A DNA stretch of 33,219 nucleotides, taken from assembly GCA_013388755.1 (NCBI GenBank), contig JACAEQ010000038.1:1-33219 (forward strand), in the 5' to 3' direction. The translations under genes were made by a program, and so were the position numbers. The notes under the pieces are model-generated. The model was not told the origin of the DNA. It ran no database searches and saw nothing but the letters and a program-made list of their open reading frames with translations. This DNA comes from Chloroflexota bacterium. Its GTDB lineage: Bacteria > Chloroflexota > Chloroflexia > Chloroflexales > Roseiflexaceae. Positions 32,871 through 33,219 of this stretch are shown in pieces. Positions within the stretch are counted from its first letter, which is position 1, and every line of letters begins with the position of its first letter.

Positions 32871-32892
32871 AAACCTCCACGCGGAGGTTTTT
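32871..32892. terminator. Bidirectional hairpin terminator
   Basis: AAACCTCC (32871-32878) and GGAGGTTT (32883-32890) form a perfect 8-bp stem with loop ACGC. It is followed by more T on plus and TTTAT on minus. It separates the tRNA region from the exporter operon. Confidence 0.55.
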
Positions 32893-32918
32893 ATCATTGG
32901 CTCCATCCGCAAAACAAC

Positions 32919-32946
32919 GAGCCTTCCGCGAAATCGCGGAAGGCTC
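32919..32946 (-). terminator. tRNA-Thr terminator hairpin
   Basis: A perfect 12-bp stem GAGCCTTCCGCG (32919-32930) and CGCGGAAGGCTC (32935-32946) with loop AAAT lies 18 bases past the tRNA CCA end. On minus it is followed by GTTGTTTTG, a weak T-rich tail. Confidence 0.65.
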
Positions 32947-32966
32947 TCTGGTACCCTAAACGCTGG

Positions 32967-33038
32967 AGCCGATGGTCGGATTCGAACCGACGACCTGCTG
33001 TTTACGAAACAGCTGCTCTACCGCTGAGCTACACCGGC
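32967..33038 (-). tRNA. tRNA-Thr, anticodon CGT
   Basis: 72 nt on minus. The acceptor arm GCCGGTG pairs with CATCGGC (one G-T). The D arm is AGCTCAGCGGTAGAGC. The anticodon stem GCTGT/ACAGC holds loop TTCGTAA, so anticodon CGT reads ACG. The T arm has GGTTCGAATCC. The discriminator is T and CCA is encoded (32966-32964). Confidence 0.95.
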
Positions 33039-33053
33039 GCTTATACCGCCTGC

Positions 33054-33082
33054 ATTGTAGCATGGAGCGTCACACGGCGCAA
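33054..33082 (-). promoter_or_regulatory. tRNA-Thr promoter
   Basis: On minus, TTGCGC (33082-33077) and TACAAT (33059-33054) are 17 bases apart, with an extended TG before the -10. The -10 ends 15 bases before the mature tRNA 5' end. Confidence 0.55.
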
Positions 33083-33141
33083 GCAGCGACGACTTCCACA
33101 CAGGGCATGTGCAAAGTCGGAAGGAGACATACCCAGGAAAA

Positions 33142-33194
33142 CACCTTTCTCGGGTAGGATTGGAACGTCACGAACCAATCAGCCAAGAAAGGTG
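33142..33194. repeat. Inverted repeat before the partial ORF at the right edge
   Basis: CACCTTTCTCGG (33142-33153) and CCAAGAAAGGTG (33183-33194) are inverted with one mismatch. The right arm contains the ribosome site (AGGTG) of the ORF that follows, so the stem could hide it. It may also be the end of a mobile element that continues outside. Confidence 0.4.
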
Positions 33195-33198
33195 CACC

Positions 33199-33219
33199 AT
33201 GGACTCTACCACGATCCCG
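33199..33219 (+). CDS. Start of an unidentified ORF cut by the window edge
   Basis: An ATG at 33199, five bases after AGGTG, begins MDSTTIP and runs off the window. Seven codons do not allow a family call. The short start following an inverted repeat would suit a transposase, but this is a guess. Confidence 0.35.

Overview
The window looks like chromosomal DNA of a filamentous anoxygenic phototroph of the Chloroflexota, most like Roseiflexus. The basis is recollection of gene families, not a database search: GC-rich coding sequence, an ImuA-ImuB-DUF6504-DnaE2 mutagenesis operon, large cyclase/NTPase/TPR regulators, a GT39-type mannosyltransferase-like membrane protein, and many dispersed palindromic repeats.

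Layout. Bases 1-5328: an unknown protein with an internally duplicated helical unit (minus), then on plus a GT-C glycosyltransferase, a patatin-like phospholipase and a PHP-domain phosphoesterase, the last two overlapping by ATGA. Bases 5554-7912: a MITE-like element, a stand-alone response regulator and a receiver-GAF-HD-GYP protein. Bases 7943-10547 (minus): gyrA with a clear promoter and a LexA-box-like site beside it. Bases 10650-16733 (minus): a tightly packed operon imuA-imuB-DUF6504-dnaE2-metallophosphoesterase, with short overlaps and a large dyad at its head. This should be the inducible translesion-synthesis (mutasome) cassette.

Bases 16740-23922 form a repeat-rich accessory region. 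It holds two copies of a four-part composite repeat, an MntA/HepT toxin-antitoxin pair, a membrane-anchored protein made of about 30-residue repeats, and a giant HTH-cyclase-NTPase-TPR regulator that carries an in-frame palindromic insertion and a late frameshift. Decayed fragments of the repeat protein, of the regulator family and of a DUF4160 antitoxin-like protein are scattered around them.

Bases 23923-29676 (minus) form a cluster of ECF sigma factor, soluble anti-sigma-like protein, TPR-CHAT (caspase-like) protease and secreted subtilase. It reads as a signal-controlled proteolytic or cell-death module and is the best candidate for an under-described system. The CHAT gene has lost one base just before its natural stop. 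Bases 29713-32823 (minus) hold a translationally coupled trio: a small Cys-rich protein with a TTG start, a P-loop NTPase and an ABC exporter. The window ends with tRNA-Thr(CGT) and the first codons of an ORF on plus.

Two of the largest genes (regulator and CHAT protease) each appear to have lost one C:G pair from a short C/G run near their 3' end. This could be real decay, phase-variable tails or assembly error.
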